This document shows, piece by piece, positions 46,017-58,074 of a DNA stretch of 64,000 bases (its first letter is position 1; every line of letters starts with the position of its first letter). Both the position numbers and the translations under genes were made by a program. The stretch lies in assembly GCF_023065955.2 (NCBI RefSeq), contig NW_026622786.1:45804938-45868937 (forward strand), given 5' to 3'. The notes under the pieces are model-generated. The model was given only the letters and a program-made list of their open reading frames with translations, was not told where the DNA came from and did not search any database. This stretch comes from Ursus arctos. Its lineage: Eukaryota; Chordata; Mammalia; Carnivora; Ursidae.

Positions 46017-46212
46017 GGGGCGCCTGGGTGGCACAGCGGTTAAGCGTCTGCCTTCGGCTCAGGGCGTGATCCCGGCGTTACGGGATCGAGCCCCACATCA
46101 GGCTCCTCTGCTGGGAGCCTGCTTCTTCCTCTCCCACTCCCACTGCTTGTGTTCCGTCTCTCGCTGGCTGTCTCTATCTCTGTCAAATAAATAAATAAAA
46201 TCTTAAAAAAAA
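46017..46212 (+). mobile_element. Young Can-SINE
   Basis: A complete plus-strand young SINE, GGGCGCCTGGGTGGCACAGC to an AATAAATAAAATCTTAAA tail. A perfect duplication, AAAATAAAGATCA, is at 46004-46016 and 46213-46225. Confidence 0.95.
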
Positions 46213-46225
46213 AAAATAAAGATCA

Positions 46226-46639
46226 TTTGAGAGATTTTTAAAAGCCCCTCCTGAAATGGTATATATCATTTCATGCTTCTATTGGTGAGAAGTAGGCACA
46301 CATTGTCACCTAGAAGCAAAGGCCCAGAAAATGCAGCTTGGCAGAAAGTTTCAACAGAGAAACTACAGAAAAACCGGTAAACACTTAGGGTACTTGTGCC
46401 ACAACAGGTTAAATAGTGTGACTTCAGTGTGTCCTTCAAAATGTTTCTCAAGCAGAGTGTTTCCACAGTGCAGTGGTTATCACATTCACTTCACAAAATG
46501 TCTCCGGCAGAAGCGTTTACTCTGTTCTTGATGATGGCACCGTTTTTGTCTCTGTAGTGCTATATGCCATATTGAATTGAAATTTATTTGCATATTTACT
46601 TCTTCTGGGGAACTCTGACTTCTTAGAAGAGGCTGTGTT
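46226..46639. other. Unique sequence, nothing recognised
   Basis: The opposed frames at 46266-46466 (minus) and 46331-46531 (plus) have no recognisable domain. Confidence 0.5.
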
Positions 46640-46720
46640 TCATTTATCTTTTTATCTCTAGCCATTAACTCTCCTATCTGACATATAGTAGGTGTATGAT
46701 AAATGTGGGTGAATGATGTA
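46640..46720 (+). mobile_element. L2 3'-end remnant
   Basis: GACATATAGTAGGTGTATGATAAATGTGGGTGAATGATG matches the L2 terminal sequence. Confidence 0.6.
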
Positions 46721-47193
46721 TGAAATAATGTTATTCAAATATATCTCAGGTAATTATACAAAATTCGTCTGACTCCCATTAGAATCACTAAGCAGGATGT
46801 GAAACAAGTTTTGTGACTTTGAACTTCAGAAACAGAAGAGGCCTCCATTGTCAAAGTACGAAAAAGAAAGGAAGAGAAGGAGATGGTGATACAGCATGAT
46901 GGGAACTAAATAGATTTTTCAAACATTAGTTTGCTTTTCTAACAATGCCTATGAATACTGCATGTCAGGAGTTCGAGCTCGGGTTATAGAAGCAAGAAAG
47001 ATCACCTTTGATTACAGACAGAAAGCTTAACTATTAGCACTCTAATAAAGGCAGGTGAGAATCTATGTTTTAAGAACAAGCCAACAGCCATCGTGAAAAT
47101 AGTGTTTGACCAGAGATGTTTTATAATTGGGACCCATGAGTCAGGAATACACCCTTTTAACTACGTGTCACTATTGACAAAGATTTAAAATAT
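46721..47193. other. Unique sequence, nothing recognised
   Basis: No recognisable feature. Confidence 0.5.
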
Positions 47194-47205
47194 TGATATA
47201 TGGCA

Positions 47206-47402
47206 GGGCTCCTGGATGGCTCAGTTGGTTAAGCATCTGCCTTGGGCTCAGGAGTGATCCCAGGGTCCTGGGATCCAGCCAGTGTCAGGCTCCTTGCTCA
47301 GTGGGGAGCGTGCTTCTCCCCCTCCGGGCTGGATGCTCATGTTCTCTTGCTCACTCTCTCTCTCTATCTCAAATAAATAAATAAAATCTTAAAAAAAAAC
47401 CC
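47206..47402 (+). mobile_element. Older Can-SINE
   Basis: A plus-strand SINE with GGGCTCCTGGATGGCTCAGT head and a full A-rich tail. 12-bp duplications TGAYATATGGCA are at 47194-47205 and 47403-47414, one mismatch. Part of this SINE is the source of the short frame at 47193-47384. Confidence 0.92.
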
Positions 47403-47532
47403 TGACATATGGCAATATACTGTTATATTGTATAATCTAAAAATCTACTCTTTGCCACATTTTTATTATAGTATGTAAGTATTAATGTAGAGATACATTC
47501 ATGTAAAGAATGTACTTAAAGTACCCCAATTG

Positions 47533-47735
47533 GGGCGCCTGGGTGGCACAGCGGTTAAGCGTCTGCCTTCGGCTCAGGGCGTGATCCCGGTGTTATGGGA
47601 TCGAGCCCCACATCAGGCTCCTCCGCTATGAGCCTGCTTCTTCCTCTCCCACTCCCCCTGCTTGTGTTCCCTCTCTCACTGGCTGTCTCTATCTCTGTCG
47701 AATAAATAAATAAATAAATCTTGAAAAAAAAAAAT
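47533..47735 (+). mobile_element. Young Can-SINE without clear duplication
   Basis: A complete plus-strand young SINE (GGGGCGCCTGGGTGGCACAG to CTGTCGAATAAATAAATAAATAAATCTTG plus A-run), only 130 bp after another SINE. Unlike the other young copies, I cannot find a matching duplication: the left flank is AAAGTACCCCAATT and the right flank TCCTAGGTACACAAGG. The right flank may have been altered near the following G-rich tract. Confidence 0.93.
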
Positions 47736-47749
47736 CCTAGGTACACAAG

Positions 47750-47800
47750 GTTGGGGAAGGAGTGGGGGGGGGTGGAGGGCGGGGGGGGCGGTGGAGGAGA
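47750..47800 (+). repeat. G-rich tract with quadruplex potential
   Basis: At least five G-runs of three or more within about 45 bp, including runs of seven or more G (47764-47771 and 47781-47788). Low-complexity purine-rich DNA directly after a SINE tail. Confidence 0.8.
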
Positions 47801-47930
47801 AATAAACCAAAATAGTAACCTGGGCTTTTGGATAAGTATCTCATTATTCCTGGTAGATTGTTAGATTGGGGATTATGTGAGTAATTTTAGATGGATTTTA
47901 CCATAACATTCTAAGTGAAAATAAGCCTGT

Positions 47931-48398
47931 ATTAATTCCCTGGGGTTTGCCATAGCAAAGAAGCACAAGTTTGGTGACTTAAAAAAATAAAAATGCATTC
48001 CCTCACAATTCTGGAGGCTAGAAGACTGAAATGAAATCAGAATGTTTACATGCCCATGCTCCCTCTGAAGCCTCTAGGGGAGGATCCTTTCTTGCCTCAT
48101 GAGCTTTCAGTTGTTCCATCAATTCTTGGTGTCCCTTACCTTGTAGACGTATCCATCCAATCTCTACCTCTGTTGCCACATAGCATTCTACCTGCGTGTC
48201 TGTGTTCTGTTTTCCCTCTTACAGGTTACCAGTCATATTGGATTAAGGTCTATCCTAATTATTTCTTCTTAACTTGATTAAATCTGTCAGGACTGTTTGC
48301 AAATAAGATTGTACTGAGAGGCACTTGGTGTTAAGACCTTAATATATCTTTTTTGGGGACACATTTCAAACCATAACTATTCTAAAGGAGAAACCACA
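47931..48398 (-). mobile_element. MLT1-type MaLR LTR
   Basis: Read on the minus strand it has the full order of an MLT1 LTR: TGTTATGGTTTGAAATGTGTCCCC, CTTATTTGCAAACAGT, AATCCAATATGACTGGT, GTAAACATTCTGATTTC, CTCCAGAATTGTGAGGG, TTAAGTCACCAAACTTGTG, and an AATTAATACA end. The length (about 470 bp) is near a complete solitary LTR of an ancient non-autonomous retrovirus-like element. The plus-strand frame at 48050-48277 is incidental. Confidence 0.75.
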
Positions 48399-49454
48399 CC
48401 CAGATGGTTCATTTATCTTTCTCCTGTTTGTTTGTATACATTCCAATTCTAGCTTTTACGGTTGTTTATCATGCTTTGTGTGTGTAAAATAAGGCCATTT
48501 TACATTTGAAAAGGGATTTGGTGTTACTTCATTCCTTCAACTTCTTGAAGGGCACTCACATCCCATGCTGGAAGATGCTACTAGTCCTATTTCTTCTCCT
48601 TGTACTCAGTGAGAGTAGCTGGTATTCACACACTAAATTCCCAAACAATGCTACCGTTTGAAAAATTACCAGTGATTTCCATAGTCCCACTGGTTATCAA
48701 GCTTATAGGAGTTATTCTCTTAGGGTCAATTTAGCAGTCATTGGCAAGTTGTTGAGATTTTTCTTCCATTATTAGCTTAGTGGGCATATTTAGTGTATAA
48801 ATCCACTGAACCATAGCTCATAAACTTAGCTATCCTAAAGTAGAGTGACTGTAACACAAAGTCATCTCCCAAATACATTAGCATTAAAATAAAACATCAA
48901 AGTGGCCTTTTCTCTGCAAACCTCCTGTTTCAAAGACAATTTAAATGTGAATTTTGTCTTTTTTTTTTTCTGCTAAAATGTTGGAGAAGGCATTCAAAGG
49001 TTTCTCTTGACTCTCTTTTGTTTCCTGCAGTAAAATGAATCAAATAGTTCAATAAAAATCTTAACACCAAAAAGAGAAAAGAAGAAAGCTGTATATTGCC
49101 AGGAAATTAAACAATACTATACCTGGAAGGGATCACACTGGGATAGCTAATTAAACATTTGAAATCTTGGATGTATGAATTTATAATATTTGCTTCAAGC
49201 TTCGTTGCTTTTCTTGTTCTTTTTAATATAATTTACCAGCATTAAGGTCATATGAAGTTAATATATTAAACACACGCACACACCATGGTTCCACAAAGAT
49301 AACAATATAGGCTGTATTGAATTTGGAGAAGTGTTGAAGAGGTGTAGATTTTAAACTCCTGCAGATAAAAGGATTTCTTTTTTATACACAGACTCTGGGA
49401 AAATGTAATTTATATGTAAGATATGTTTCCTGATGACAATTTATTCGACAAAAT
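48399..49454. other. Unique sequence, nothing recognised
   Basis: About 1 kb with no confident element or exon. Confidence 0.5.
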
Positions 49455-49525
49455 TTTTTAGCACTTACTATATGCAAAACTCCATGTTAAGTGCTATCAG
49501 GGACAGAAGTATGGCATTAAAGAGG
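49455..49525 (-). mobile_element. L2 or MIR 3'-region remnant
   Basis: TAGCACTTACTATATGCAAAACTCCATGTTAAGTGCTATCAGGGACAGAAGTATGG follows the 'gcacttactatgtgccagg...gtgctagggatacaaag' pattern shared by L2/MIR. Too short to separate. Confidence 0.5.
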
Positions 49526-50254
49526 AAAAAAATTATAATGTTTGAAAATGTGATGGAAACATCAAAGGTAAATGAAATTAGCTATGTAAATTGTGAAACA
49601 TTAGTCCTCAGTACTCCATAGCTTCAATGAAAGTATAAAAATTCTACCATCTCTCAAGATAGAAAATAAATCTTGTCCAAATGATTAGTCCTACTTAGCC
49701 TACCAACCCTTCTCTTGCCAATATACATATTTTCATCACACTATGCTGTTAGGAGGAATTTAAAGACCAATTACATAATTTCTGCTCTTCAGCTCCCAGG
49801 CATACCTGGAATTTGTAGGAACTTTTAGTTTCAAGGTTTTGTTTTTGTTTGTTCTTATTTTAAGTTCATTTCTGTAAAATTCAACCAAGGAGTTCCCATA
49901 CTCTGAAAATGCTAGAGTGAAATCTGGATTAGTAGTCCCATCTGGGATTTGTGGTAAGCAGTTCATTCTGGAAAAGAAAGATTGAATGGTATAGATGTCA
50001 GTTAGAAATATTTTTCTCACACATCAAACTAAAATTCTTTAAATATTCCAAAATTCCACTGAACTATATTTGTTTCTGTAGCCCTTCCTCTTAACTACCT
50101 ATCCTAAATAATCCAGCAACTATCTCCCTAAACTAGAATTTAAGAATCTGATTAGGAAACTCAATTTCTTTAGAAAATTGCATTCTACTGGATATAACAT
50201 TAAAGTATTTAATATAGATTTGAAACTCACTTGAAACTCATTGTCAGCTGGGTT
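49526..50254. other. Unique sequence, nothing recognised
   Basis: A minus-strand 86-codon frame at 49760-50020 has a K-rich composition but no motif; no splice support was found. Confidence 0.5.
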
Positions 50255-50269
50255 TACCATGTGTTGTTT

Positions 50270-50474
50270 TTTTTGTTTGGTTTTTAAGATTTTTAAAATT
50301 TATTGACATTGACAGAGACGCAGTGAGAGGGGGAACACCAGCAGGGGGAGTGGGAGAGGGAGAAGCAGGCTTCCCGCTGAGCAGGGAGCCTGATGTGGGG
50401 CTTGATCCCAGGACCCTGGGATCATGACCTGAGCCAAAGGCAGATGCTTATCGACTGAGCCATCCAGGCGCCCC
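50270..50474 (-). mobile_element. Can-SINE, intermediate age
   Basis: A minus-strand SINE with T-rich tail at left and a GGGGCGCCTGGATGGCTCAG-like head at 50474. A short duplication TACYATGTGT is at 50255-50264 and 50475-50484, one mismatch. Confidence 0.9.
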
Positions 50475-50641
50475 TACTATGTGTTTTAATATATACTTGG
50501 CTCCATATATTACTCCTTCCCTTTATAAACTATCATAATCCCAATCTACTATCGAGAATCATAGAAACAATGGATGGCAAAAGATGAACAAGAATGGAAC
50601 ATTCTCATGCTGACCTCTCAGTTCCTCCATCTACTGAATTA

Positions 50642-50667
50642 TTTGTTTTTTTTTTTTTTTTTTTTTG
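50642..50667. repeat. Poly(T) tract
   Basis: A T run of about 20, possibly the tail of a lost insertion. Confidence 0.8.
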
Positions 50668-50669
50668 AA

Positions 50670-51250
50670 TGTTTATAAGGAGACAGACCCTGTCCTAGAT
50701 GGCAGTATACAGAACTAACAAGAGAGCAGAGGTTCCTGCCTTTAAGTAACTTGTCTTCTGGGTGGAAGAAGTAGGTAATGAACAAGAAAATATATAAACA
50801 CAATACTTTCAGAAATTTAAAAGGGTTGTAAACCCAATAACTCATAGAAATGTAAGAGAATGAGCAGTAACTCTATGGAAGACCTCTCCTAGGAGACCTA
50901 CATGAAGAAGAGGATTTGGCTGTGCAAAGAACATTGAGCCCTTAGCCAGAGAAATATTTAATGTCAAAGACCAAAGATTGGAACAAGCTGTTCAAGGAAT
51001 AGCAAGAAGGCCAGTATGGCCCACATGGAGAGAGTAAGGTAAGAGAAAGAAAGGGAGGTACTTCCACCCCTTGAAGAGCCTTGTGAGCTGTGGTTTAAAA
51101 ACAAAACAAAAACAAAAACAAAAAAAACCCAAAATGGGTTTTATTTCAAATAAAATACATTAGAAGATACTAGAAGATTTTAAGGCAAAGAGGTGATCTG
51201 AAAGGTATTTTAAAAATTTATTCTGGCCACTTTATGGTGAATGAATTTCA
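50670..51250 (-). mobile_element. L2 LINE remnant (about 0.6 kb)
   Basis: One of the better preserved L2 segments, read in antisense: CTGTCCTAGATGGCAGTATACAGAAC, TGGAAGACCTCTCCTAGGAG, AATAGCAAGAAGGCCAGTATGGCCCAC, TGAAGAGCCTTGTGAGCTGTGG, AAAGAGGTGATCTGAAAGG, TTATTCTGGCCACTTTATGG. Order and spacing follow the L2 3' half. An (AAAAC)n expansion lies at 51098-51128. Confidence 0.65.
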
Positions 51251-51254
51251 AGGA

Positions 51255-51654
51255 GATGCATTCCTTAGGGTAGATACTAATGTCTGTAATTGGGAGTCCC
51301 CTAATTCAATAGAGCATATACGATGAAAGTTTATTTCTTAGGTGGAGAGGGAGATAGGTGTTGTCATTCTCCATTATCTCTATTATAATATCTCCATTAT
51401 CTCCACTGACACTGTTCACACGTATCAGGTCTATATTCCAGCCAACAGAGGATAAAAGAAAGAAAACGAAGGGTAAGCAGCAATCAAGAAATCGCCTTAA
51501 TATCCTCAGCATCCTCCGTGGTCTGCTACAGATTGATCCAGCCATAGAATTCAGCCCTTGTATTCAGGGCCCAGCCAGCCAGCTAAAAAACACCTCTCTC
51601 CTTTTTTGTGTAGCTCACCCTTTAACGAATGAACACTTGGTATGCTGCTAATGT
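51255..51654. other. Unique sequence, nothing recognised
   Basis: Opposed frames at 51306-51545 (minus) and 51358-51651 (plus) are among the more protein-like in the window, but neither has a convincing domain or splice pair. Confidence 0.4.
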
Positions 51655-51830
51655 TGTAGGCTACAGGAGTCAAATCACTTCAAATCTTACCTCCATATTT
51701 GCTAAGCTGTGTGACATTGAGTAAATAACTTAAACTATCTGTTCATTTTCCACACCTGTAAGTAGGACACAATGACACCTACCTTTAAAAACTGTTATAG
51801 TGAATAGTTATTATAGATAACTGTAATTTA
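51655..51830 (+). mobile_element. MIR element
   Basis: CTAAGCTGTGTGACATTGAGTAAATAACTTAAACTATCTGTTCATTTTCCACACCTGTAAG, then GACACCTACCTTTAAAAACTGTTATAG, matches the MIR core in the plus orientation. Confidence 0.7.
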
Positions 51831-51889
51831 TAATTAGACATTATGTAAATACATTATGATTGTGCTAGGCAGGCAGTGCATGCGCAGTA

Positions 51890-54109
51890 AGTGCTAAAAT
51901 TTACATCTTTGAGAGGTTTTGGAGTTTATGCCTTAGCAGAACACATATCCTAAAAGGGAGTATCAGTCATTCCTTTTAATAATCCTTTGATCTTTTATAG
52001 AAGTCAGTGTCTAGCCACCCCTGTTTGGTAATTTGTTCTATTGCCTAACTTATCTTCCTCTCCAAAGAAAGAGGTGCCAAAGATAGGAAAAATGTCCTTC
52101 CATTTTGCTATACAAAAATTATCTAACATTGAAAATATTTATTTGCTCCTGGGGTTGCCAGTGAGATCTTTTTTGATGCTGTCACTGCTTGCTCATAGCA
52201 TTTAATTTAGATCTATTTCTAACAGTCTGATCTGCCTCATTGTTACTTCGATCTGTGTTCTTTCAGCTTGGAGTTAGAAATGCTTTTATAGGGTGAGTGA
52301 CTGGTGATAGCTGGCTCATGCCTCATGAATTATCTCTGGAAAGAGGAAACTGTAGTTGGTAGGGAGTAACAAAGATCCAAAAAAAAAAAAAAAAAAAGGT
52401 GTTGCTGTCCCATTTCCAGGAAGGAATGGAAGAGTTCTGTTTTTGTGGGTACCCAAACAGATTTTGCAGAATTCAGTATATTTAATGAGACTGGCTTGAC
52501 ATAGAAAGTTGAGAAAAAGATAAAGCAGGATCAGCAATGGTCAGTAACAAAGTATTCAGGATCATGGGACATGAGGAAAGAGCAGTACGAAGAAGACCTG
52601 AAGGCTTGACTAAGAGAGTTACCAGTGAGAAAAGCTATATGAGGACCTTCACACAGCATCTCTGGGACAATAAGCCATGTTTGGGAGGGAAGGAGAAGAG
52701 AATTGAAATTCACGCAAATACAACTGAAAAGTATGGATGGGGGTGGAGTTAGACATCCAAAAATGAATGTTAAAATATATTTTTCTTTGGAGATAAGGGG
52801 AATTGCTCAGGAATAATGTGATAAGTACACATACACATGAAACTTGCAACTGTTTTGTGGGAATCCTTAAAGCTCTCCCAAAGGCAGTAAGAGAGAAGAG
52901 AAGCAGGCGTATTGTCCTTATGTGTATTCTAAATGCCAATTTTATTATAGCTACTTAGAAAAAAGGCTTGAATTTGCCCAAATTGAATTAATGCCTTCCT
53001 CTCTTGTTCATCATTCTTGTAGAAGAAAAGAACTGGAGATTACATTTGGTAGAAAAGCATGATCTCAGGATATACTTCCCAGGAGAGCTGTATACAGGAC
53101 CAAATAGAAAAAGGGATTTGAATAGGAAGGCATGTTTTAATTACATGATTACAAGTGGCTGTAAGTTGCTTTCTGCAGGATGAGCAATTTAGTGTATACA
53201 TTCAAATGGTAATACCTCTCATAAAATGAATTTTAGAAAAAATGTAGAAGAATATGTGAAAGCCCTCTGGTAGGAATGTTGTAAGCAAGACAGAAAACTC
53301 AGAAACCATAAAAAGACTGATAGATTTGACAACATGCAAGTTAGAATGTCTGTATGACAATTATACCCAAACAAAATAAACAAAAAATAGATTGAGAAAA
53401 TGTAGTTATGATAGTTATAATAAATGCTCATTTAATATTTCTTTAATATTTGACAGGGTTCTATATTTGTTTTCCCCTGGGTTTATCTTTTTTAATCAAT
53501 GTCAAAGATTATAAGTAGTCTATTCACAAAGAGGAAATAGGAATGGTCCATGATCAAATGAAAAGAAGCTCTAATTATGTGACAGGAAAGTACAATAAAA
53601 AAACAAGGGAATAGTGATCGAGCTTTTAAATTTAAAACAAACCACATCAAAGCCATTTATTCCAGCAACAGTGTATAGAATTGGGCTCTCTGATAGGTCA
53701 CTCTGGGAACGCGAGTTGCTACAACCTTGCTATAATCTTAAAAATAAATTGTAAGGTGTATGATCTGTAGTCTTAAAAGTCTTTTTAGAATCTTATAAAC
53801 AAAAGTGCTTCTCTATAAAGGTTCTTAAATTTTTTTTTTTAAATTGTGTAAGGGGAAATTATAAAACCCTGAATATCAGTATAGTACAAAGAATATTGTA
53901 TTGATTTTGGTATAAAAGGAAAATTCAGAAAAATACAGAAACTAAAAATAGCAGATCAAGGCAGAGGAGCAAAGGTTGATATCATTATTACCAAAATCCA
54001 AGTATAGCTGCCCATAGCTTGAAAGGTGAGTATTCAGGAGCTGAGGTTTTGTGTTTTTGTGTCTTTGTGGGTTTTTGGAGATGAATTTTAATTGGAAAGG
54101 AATATGAGC
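51890..54109. other. Long stretch of unique sequence
   Basis: No confident repeat or exon. A poly(A) run is at 52378-52398. Several overlapping frames at 52316-52939 occupy both strands, none with a recognisable motif. Confidence 0.5.
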
Positions 54110-54215
54110 TTTATTTAAGAGGCTGGCTACCTGGGAAGAAGGTGGACTCTTATCCAAAAGTGAACTCCAAGATTTCTGCCTGGCCCAAAGATTTTTAAAG
54201 GGGTTTAGGGCAGTT
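54110..54215 (-). mobile_element. Small L2 remnant
   Basis: TCTTATCCAAAAGTGAACTCCAAGATTTCTGCCTGGCC resembles the antisense L2 'gactcccaggtttctggc' block. Short and diverged. Confidence 0.35.
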
Positions 54216-54228
54216 AATCAGTTAAAGG

Positions 54229-54369
54229 TAGGGCACCTGGGTGGCTCAGTGGTTTAAGTGTGGGACTCTAGATCTCAGTGCAGGTCTTGATCTCAAGATC
54301 CTGAGCTCAAGCCCTGTGTTGGCTCCGTGATGGGCGTGGAGCCTACTTAAAAAAATAAAATAAAATAAA
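54229..54369 (+). mobile_element. Older short Can-SINE
   Basis: A plus-strand short SINE variant with GGGCACCTGGGTGGCTCAGT head, ending directly in (AATAA)n/(AAATA)n without the CT-rich stretch. A perfect 13-bp duplication, AATCAGTTAAAGG, is at 54216-54228 and 54370-54382. Confidence 0.9.
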
Positions 54370-54382
54370 AATCAGTTAAAGG

Positions 54383-54799
54383 AGTACATTGGTCTGTGAC
54401 AAGTTTCCATGGCGCCTGTTATAGACATTATCGTGGTGCTCGGAGGTTGTACAAAGGGGTCTGGTTCCTTGGTTCCCCGGGGTGGAGCAGGACAGCCTGG
54501 TGACACAGAAGTGATCTGTTCTTTCTAGTAAAGAATGCATGATCTATAAATATACAAAGAAAGGTTTAATGAATCACATGGGCAAAACTTAGACTACCAC
54601 ATTGGCTAGGGGGCCCAGGTGGCTTCACCATGGCCAGCAAAGCCACATGGTGACATTGTGCTCAGCTGGAGAATGTTACCTAAGATATTAAAAAAAAAAA
54701 AAAATGGCTAGGAGTAGATCAAGGAAGAAAATGAGAAGCAGTAAGCTGGAAATGGAAATTCAAGGATTTCTGGGTCAAGATACTAGATTTCAAAATTGA
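54383..54799. other. Unique sequence, slightly GC-rich
   Basis: No gene or repeat is recognised. A locally GC-richer stretch lies at 54405-54500. Confidence 0.45.
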
Positions 54800-54945
54800 G
54801 CTCAACTCTTGATTTTCCTTTTTCTTATCTGAAAAATGGAGATAAAATACTAAAATCACAGGGCTGTTATAAGAATGAAAACAGGTAACTTTAAATCACT
54901 CAGTATAGCTCTTGGTAGAGCATAAGTACTCAATTTAGGGGAAGA
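54800..54945 (+). mobile_element. MIR 3' part
   Basis: TTTTTCTTATCTGAAAAATGGAGATAAAATACT, CAGGGCTGTTATAAGAATGAAAACAGGTAA, GCTCTTGGTAGAGCATAAGTACTCAAT follow the MIR/L2-type 3' order. Confidence 0.65.
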
Positions 54946-56269
54946 ATAGCTACAGCTCTGAAGAGTCTCCCAGTCCCAGCTTCACTAGGGCTGATCTCCA
55001 TACTGAGATCACAGGTTGGCACAGTATCAGGAGAGAAAGCCTGACCCATTGTTCATGCCAAACATGCAGATGAGGAAAAGTGCTATTTTGAGTTTAGTTA
55101 CTTTGAAATATTGTTATTTTTCAGATACTTCCTGAGCACATAAATATTCATGAGTGCAAATCAAATATTGTAGTTATCATCCAAATTAAAAAATGGAGCA
55201 CCCCTTAAGAGGAAAATATGTTTAAAAATATACTTTTTAAAGTTTAGTACCTTTGGTGTAAAATATAAAGCTTCAAAAGTATGTTGAAATTTTTGAAGCT
55301 AATTTTTTTTTTCCAACAGCAAACAAAGAAACTAAGACTGTTTCTAAAATTTCTTTGTAGGAAATAGGAATAAAAAAGTGCTTTTGTCATCACTTTGGGA
55401 AAGCTTTTTCACAAAACCTCTCCCTACCCAGCACAACCACCACCAAAAGAGCCTGGAGTTGAAATTTTATGCAAAGAGTTCATGAAACAAAATCACAAAA
55501 GAAACACTGATTCATACAAATAGGTTTTCTTTATACAAAAAGGGAGGCAGGGCTTTGCAAGTTCCGTGAGTTTTTCGGCATGTTTTTTTCTATAGATGTG
55601 TAGCGTTGAGCAATGGCTAGCTGCATAGCAACATGTAGGAAAATTCTTTATCCATTTTAGCTGTTTATTGACTTTTTTTAAAATTCCAACTAATCATCTA
55701 TAACATTTTTATTGCAGATTTAGAATGTATTTTATAGTAGAGTTTCATTTTCAGCTGAAATGTAATAGTCTATAGATTTATAAAGGTATGTTACATTTGA
55801 GAGAGCAATTCCAACTTTTAAGAATGAATCCTAAGGCAGTAGTTAACTATGTATGTGTTAAATGACAATGGTATTCATAATAGCCTTTTTTAATAAGTGA
55901 AAATAAGGAATCAACATAAGTGTCCTATAATAGAAGATATGCTTAATAAATCATTGGATACCTACAGAACCTTCATGATTGAGTCATTAAGAAAAAGTGT
56001 TATAAATCAATATTTATTTGAGAAGTTTGCAATGCCTTGATAAGTGAAAAAAAGATTCCTTAGTGTGTGAAATAGTTCATACATGCATATACAGGAACAA
56101 GCAAAAATATACTGGATAATGATCTTAATGAAGATAACTACTGTGAAAAATATTTCTATTTATCTTAGGGAATATTTTAAAAATATGTTGCTAATGTACT
56201 CATTCTCATTGTTTCTAAAATCAATAAATACTGCTTTTTAGTCACAAAAAATAGGATTTTAAAAGTAAT
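54946..56269. other. Unique sequence, nothing recognised
   Basis: About 1.3 kb AT-rich with no recognisable element. Confidence 0.5.
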
Positions 56270-56425
56270 GACAGCTAAGATTTATTGATTTTATTGTGTG
56301 CCAGGACCTATCTAAGCATATACTGTGCATTTTTTTATTAATACTTTTAACAACCTTATCACATTAATACTACCATTTTTTTTAAATTGACATATGAAAA
56401 TTTGGGCACAGAGCATGGACACAGG
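56270..56425 (+). mobile_element. MIR remnant
   Basis: AAGATTTATTGATTTTATTGTGTGCCAGGACCTATCTAAGCATATAC and ATACTTTTAACAACCTTATCAC match the MIR 5'-to-core order. Confidence 0.6.
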
Positions 56426-56526
56426 AGAGGTAATCAGGAGGCCTGACTTCAGATACAATTCTGAAACTTAATTAAACATATAATGTATACACATTAATGG
56501 CCAGGCGATGCAGTTGTGTGGGCATG

Positions 56527-56560
56527 TGAGAGAGAGAGAGAGAGCGCGAGTGAGAGCCTC
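56527..56560. repeat. (GA)n short repeat
   Basis: About nine GA units followed by GCGCGAGTGAGAG. Confidence 0.85.
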
Positions 56561-56689
56561 TTGTTTAGATAGCCCAAGGCTGGTTTAGATGTTCCCTGCT
56601 GATCTCGGGGTTCCAATGATATACACAGAAAATCTCTGCCATAGCACCCAACGTTCTTTATGCTCTTGGTTAATTTGTATATATATTTG

Positions 56690-56800
56690 CCTTTAGACTT
56701 GGTAAGTTATTTGAGTACAAGATTATATTTTGTATCCTCAGCATCCAGGAAAATGCTTGTCAAATGTGAGATCTTCAATAAATGTGTTGAATGAATGCAT
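56690..56800 (+). mobile_element. L2 3'-end remnant
   Basis: TTTGTATCCTCAGCATCCAGGAAAATGCTTG, TCTTCAATAAATGTGTTGAATGAATG matches the L2 terminus closely. Confidence 0.75.
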
Positions 56801-57686
56801 ATAATTCAAACATATTCCTAACATGTATAAAATTACATTCTGCTTAACACGATTCACGAATCTGCGTGGGTGGGATGTTTCAAAATAATTAGTTGCAAGC
56901 CCTTCAAATGAGAGAAGAAAGCATGTCTTTGTTTCTCTGTATTCTCTCTCCCACTGAAAACAATTGTAAAGTAAAATCAGCAGGCACCCACAGATCATTA
57001 ATTTTAAGAAAGGGAGTCTTTCAAGATGATGCATAAAAATTTTCTTGTCTGAGAGGGAAATTTGGGAGGCAAAACAAAAGAACTAGATCTCTAGATCCTA
57101 CCATAGAGGAATGACTATATTCAAAATCTTAAATTTTGTTAAAAAGGAAATATTAAAGGGGAAATAGAGATGGAGTAAGAATGAATTGCACTAATTTGAG
57201 GAACCCTCACATTGCAAAGTCATTTGTGGGTTTCAGTCAGGTGGTATTTCAATCATGATGAAGTTTTGTTTTTGTTTTCGTTGTTTGTGTTAGTCCAGGT
57301 TCGTTACATAAGAAAGATACAAAGTTAAAGTAGAAGATTGAAATTTAGGCAGGGTCTTTATCATGAATTTATGTTATAACACCCCACTTCCCTGCCCCGT
57401 CTGACTTTTGTCAACAAATACCAATTGAAAAGTGGCAGGCACAGAAAAGCAAATATTTTAGTTCTTCAAGAGTAAGAAGGAAAATAAGTGTTCAAGTTAA
57501 GAATGTTATTGAAATTAAACTAGTGTGAATAGAGATGAAGAATCATAATTATTAAATTTCAGATGATCAAACTTTTACTTTAAAAATTCCCCACTGATGG
57601 TGATGTTTTTAAATCCTATTTGAATGAACACATGGATTTAATCAAGTTCTTTATAACAGAAAAATTTGAAATAAGCATCTGCAATG
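56801..57686. other. Unique sequence, nothing recognised
   Basis: No element is recognised. The minus-strand frame at 56738-57034 begins in the L2 end and has no motif. Confidence 0.5.
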
Positions 57687-58074
57687 CAGGCATACCTCAT
57701 TTTATTGCCCTTTATTGTGCTTCTCAGATACCATGCTTTCTACAAATTGAAGGTTCGTGGCAACCTTACATCGAGTAAGTCTGTTTGTACCATTTTCCCA
57801 GCAGCATTTGCTCACTTTATGTCACATTTTGGTAATTCTCACAGTATTTCAAATATTTCATTATTTCATTTGTCATGGTGATCTGTTATCTGTCATCTTT
57901 GATGTTACTAGTGGAATCATTACGGGACACCACGAACCGCAACCTTATAAGATTGAACATAATACATGCTCTGTGTGTTCAGACTGCTCCACCAACCGCC
58001 TTTACCCTTTCTCTCTCCCTCTCCTCTGGCCTCTGACTCCCAATGTTGAAATTAGGCCAGTGAATAATGCTGCA

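Noticed and set aside
51306..51651. Overlapping frames on both strands that look slightly protein-like
   Set aside because: Neither has a domain I can recognise, and I found no good acceptor/donor pair matching a frame.
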